This document shows, piece by piece, positions 6,980-9,344 of a stretch of DNA of 9,344 nucleotides. The first letter of the stretch is position 1. Each line of letters starts with the position of its first letter. The translations under genes were made by a program, and so were the position numbers. The stretch is from an uncultured Prevotellaceae bacterium. Its GTDB lineage: Bacteria; Bacteroidota; Bacteroidia; Bacteroidales; Bacteroidaceae. The DNA lies in contig OMTC01000046.1 of NCBI GenBank assembly GCA_900313845.1, positions 1-9,344 on the forward strand, in the 5' to 3' direction. The notes beneath the pieces are model-generated. The model did no database searches and was not told the DNA's origin. It saw nothing but the letters and a program-made list of their open reading frames with translations.

Positions 6980-7046
6980 TATTTTCAATAAATGGAAATA
7001 CACAACAACGAATGCTGCTTGAAAACAACTCCTTTAATGCTTTGTA

Positions 7047-8090
7047 TCAAAGGTTCTGATTTCCCCGCAACTTTTGTTTCAACTTGAAGTAATTGCGTTT
7101 CAACGTGTAGTTCAAAACATTGTGCCAGTCATCCATGGAGTGGCAAGGATGAAGGGTTGTTGGTGTCTTGGGTGCATCAGGATTCAATGTATCACAAAGG
7201 TGAGCAATAAACTCAAACATGTTCCATTCATCAAGCATCTTCTGCTTGCACAGCTCCAAGGCATCTACCGATTGCTCGTATCGATGCTGACTGATTTGTT
7301 GGTCAATTATTTGGATGGCATCCTTTGGACGATGAATATCAATGGGTTCGTAGGCTTGACGTGGGAAGAAATCATCCACATTCTTACAACCATAATAAAA
7401 AGGAAACGTTTTTGCCAAAAAACAATCTCCCAGTTTCTCCGTCCAATAATAGGGTTCTGAGGAATTCTCAATCACTATGTGATACTTGTAAGGTGCCAAG
7501 ACATCCCATTTATCACCGAAATCATGGAAACCTTCGCCAAAAACATCCAACTCATCTCCATAATGTTCTTTCAATTGCTGCACAAAACGAATGCGGTCAA
7601 CATGTCCCTGTGTGAAAGCCTTGTTACTGGTGATGACGGAAAGCAGTTTTGTTTTCTTGGGAGCAGGATTGTTCTTCAACGAATCATAGTCTTGAGAGAA
7701 AGTATAGTTTCCTTCACTGATATATGTATAGCCCAAAAACCAAGGAAGAATCGGTGGGGTGAGCTGCACATTCGGATGTTTGGTTTTTACTTGGCAGGTG
7801 CAAACCATTCCAAACTGACAGGTATAGCTTCGTGGATAAACGAGCACAGAACGTGGCTCAGTGGAAAGAAGGATGGTGTTTTCCTTTGCCACATTCACAG
7901 TTTGTTCCTGTCGCAGTCCCTTGCTCTGCACCACCCAAAAATCAGGGTTTTCCACTTCCTCGTTCACATAGAAACGATAACGACCATCGAGCGACATCAT
8001 ACTATGTCCCTTTGTCTGCCGATGGAATATCGTACCTAATCCACTACGATAAGGAGTCAGCTTTACTTTGTATATTCTTTCCTGAATCAA
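7047..8090 (-). CDS. Glycosyltransferase family 10 (fucosyltransferase-type)
   Basis: This 347-residue protein carries the alpha-1,3/4-fucosyltransferase C-terminal domain, which uses GDP-fucose or a related donor. The diagnostic stretch runs from about 202 to 242: KYHIVIENS (202-210), YYWTEKLGDCFLAKTFPFYYG (214-234, acceptor/donor motif with Thr-Glu-Lys-Leu) and DDFFP (239-243). Upstream are LLSTEPRSV (74-82) with a candidate catalytic Glu78 and the SVITSNKAFTQGHVDRIRFV region (151-170). There is no ATG near the expected N-terminus. TTG at 8090 retains the segment IYKVKLTPYR (6-15), which looks like a genuine beta strand of the family, whereas the first ATG (8000-7998, with another directly following) would drop about 30 residues. 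The gene follows the transaminase by 18 nt in the same frame. The C-terminus is basic, as in membrane-associated GT10 enzymes. The sugar specificity cannot be told from the sequence. Confidence 0.85.
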   Translation of the reverse strand: MIQERIYKVKLTPYRSGLGTIFHRQTKGHSMMSLDGRYRFYVNEEVENPDFWVVQSKGLRQEQTVNVAKENTILLSTEPRSVLVYPRSYTCQFGMVCTCQVKTKHPNVQLTPPILPWFLGYTYISEGNYTFSQDYDSLKNNPAPKKTKLLSVITSNKAFTQGHVDRIRFVQQLKEHYGDELDVFGEGFHDFGDKWDVLAPYKYHIVIENSSEPYYWTEKLGDCFLAKTFPFYYGCKNVDDFFPRQAYEPIDIHRPKDAIQIIDQQISQHRYEQSVDALELCKQKMLDEWNMFEFIAHLCDTLNPDAPKTPTTLHPCHSMDDWHNVLNYTLKRNYFKLKQKLRGNQNL

Positions 8091-8108
8091 AATATAAAAA
8101 TTTCGTTT

Positions 8109-9344
8109 TCAATACCGAATAGGAATACTTACACCTGTTGCCACCAAAGCATCCCGAAGCACCACAAAGAATGCCTTAATATCAGGTGTGTCAATGGCTC
8201 CAAGTGAACAAAGTCGGAACGTGTTCGTCGTACTTATCTTTCCAGGATAAATGGTAAATCCATGCTCATAACAGTAATCATGAACACGCTCAAAGTTCCA
8301 ATTCTCATCATTAGGATACAGCACCGATACAACCAATCCTGATTCCCATTCACGCTTAATCACTGTTCTGAAGCCCAATTGGTCCAGTCCATCATGAAGG
8401 GCTTCATACACGCGATGATGACGAGCAAACTTCGCCTCCTCTCCCTCTGCAAAGTATTCCTTCAATGCTTGGATTGTGGCATAGATGGTCTGAACAGGAG
8501 GGGTGAAGTGCATCTCACCGGTTCGCTCAAAGAAATCATACTGCAAATACAAATTGCAATAGTAAGAACGGCGAGGATAATCTTTTGATTCACGGATGAC
8601 TCTCTCATTACCAATGATAAACGAAAGACCTGTCATTGCCATCAGTCCTTTCTGAGCCGATGCCATACAAAAATCCACATTGTCTTTCACCACATCCAAT
8701 GGAATCATACCCAGTGAAGACGTGGTATCTGTAACAAAGATGGCACCGTGAGCATGTGCCAAAGCACCAATTTCTCGGATTGGGTTCAACACACCTGTTC
8801 CTGTCTCATGATGCGTCGTATAGACGAGAGCAATGTCTGGATTTTCATTGAGTGCTTGCTCAACTGCATCCAATGGTGCGGGTTCATAAACCGACGATTT
8901 CAAGTCGATATGGGGAAGACCATAGTATTGGCATATTTCCACAGCACGCGTACTATAAGCACCATTGTTCACGACAAGCACTTTCTTTCCCTCAGGAAGC
9001 AACGAATTCAGGCATATATCAATATTGATAGTTCCAGAACCACAGAAAAGCACTGAAGTGTACCTATCAGAAGGAGCATGCACCACCTTCAGCAAATCAC
9101 TTCGCAATTGTTTCATCATTCCCGCGAACTCCTTTTCTCGAGGACATATATCGGGAACCACCTGAGCCATTTTCACTGTGTCGGTTGTAGTGGCAGGACC
9201 AGGATTTAGCAATACATTTCGTTTGATATTCATATCATTCAGTTTAGTAGGCAGAAATGGTATCACATGCTTTTCAGCGAATGCAAGGTCTTGGGCATCA
9301 TCTATCTCATACCAATGCAAATGGCTGGCACAATGCACATGAAC
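8109..9344 (-). CDS. phnW: AEP nucleotidylyltransferase–AEP:pyruvate transaminase fusion (right-edge partial)
   Basis: The transaminase part interconverts phosphonoacetaldehyde and 2-aminoethylphosphonate with an amino acid/keto acid partner. In a biosynthetic locus it makes AEP. Numbered from the GTG at 9338, motifs are NVLLNPGPATTT (41-52), FCGSGT (98-103), YTTHHETGTGVLNP (173-186), VTDTTSSLG (202-210) with Asp204, SAQKGL (227-232) with the Schiff-base Lys230, and YPGKISTTNTFRLCSLG (364-380) with Arg375. Agreement with PhnW is strong along the full length. The first ~30 visible residues are not PhnW: SHLHWYEIDDAQDLAFAE matches the C-terminal end of LicC/PntC-type nucleotidylyltransferases (WYEID..DL..AE). 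No stop separates the parts, and the frame stays open to the window edge, so the GTG is not the real start. Fused PntC-transaminase proteins are a known arrangement that yields CMP-AEP. A separate PhnW starting at the internal ATG (9233) is possible but less likely. Confidence 0.9.
   Translation of the reverse strand, partial: VHVHCASHLHWYEIDDAQDLAFAEKHVIPFLPTKLNDMNIKRNVLLNPGPATTTDTVKMAQVVPDICPREKEFAGMMKQLRSDLLKVVHAPSDRYTSVLFCGSGTINIDICLNSLLPEGKKVLVVNNGAYSTRAVEICQYYGLPHIDLKSSVYEPAPLDAVEQALNENPDIALVYTTHHETGTGVLNPIREIGALAHAHGAIFVTDTTSSLGMIPLDVVKDNVDFCMASAQKGLMAMTGLSFIIGNERVIRESKDYPRRSYYCNLYLQYDFFERTGEMHFTPPVQTIYATIQALKEYFAEGEEAKFARHHRVYEALHDGLDQLGFRTVIKREWESGLVVSVLYPNDENWNFERVHDYCYEHGFTIYPGKISTTNTFRLCSLGAIDTPDIKAFFVVLRDALVATGVSIPIRY

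Noticed and set aside
7479..8039. Plus-strand open frame of 186 codons
   Set aside because: It is fully antisense to the GT10 gene, which has family motifs. The antisense product shows no motif or plausible composition.

Overview
The window looks like part of a surface-polysaccharide (lipopolysaccharide or capsule) biosynthesis locus from a Bacteroidales bacterium, most likely Prevotella-like. Three things suggest this: two promoters with the Bacteroidetes TTTG / TAnnTTTG architecture, the lack of clear Shine-Dalgarno sequences with AT-rich leaders instead, and the gene content. No taxon was confirmed by a database search.

Layout, left to right. Positions 1-524 (minus) hold the N-terminal part of a UDP-galactopyranose mutase gene (glf), cut by the left edge. 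Positions 525-792 are a divergent intergenic region with back-to-back promoters that share an identical 13-nt core. Positions 793-1629 (plus) encode a secreted protein of unknown function, the only plus-strand gene. From 1646 to the right edge, eight minus-strand genes form what looks like one operon. In transcription order they are: a 2-aminoethylphosphonate (AEP) nucleotidylyltransferase fused to AEP transaminase (right-edge partial), a GT10-type glycosyltransferase, a Kdo/WaaP-type sugar kinase, a LicD-family phosphotransferase, a CDP-glycerol glycerophosphotransferase-like protein, a second class V aminotransferase, a TagD-like cytidylyltransferase, and a probable galactofuranosyltransferase. 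Three junctions are 4-nt ATGA overlaps, and the other gaps are 18-77 nt.

How the genes may work together: Glf supplies UDP-galactofuranose and the enzyme at 1646-2641 probably transfers it. The fused enzyme makes AEP from phosphonoacetaldehyde and should activate it as CDP-AEP, and LicD is the natural candidate to transfer it to a glycan. A second CDP-linked substituent appears to be made by the TagD-like enzyme and transferred by the TagF-like enzyme. The aminotransferase between these two genes raises the possibility that this second substituent is aminated rather than plain glycerol phosphate. The kinase would add a phosphate to a sugar, and the GT10 enzyme would add fucose or a related sugar. 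The expected product is a galactofuranose-containing glycan carrying phosphonate and phosphodiester groups, which would be zwitterionic if free amines remain.

The most interesting points are the phosphonate fusion enzyme and the unassigned TagF-like / aminotransferase / TagD-like module. The PEP mutase and phosphonopyruvate decarboxylase needed to make the AEP precursor are not in the window and would be expected beyond the right edge. No RNA genes, CRISPR arrays, insertion sequences or convincing terminators were seen.
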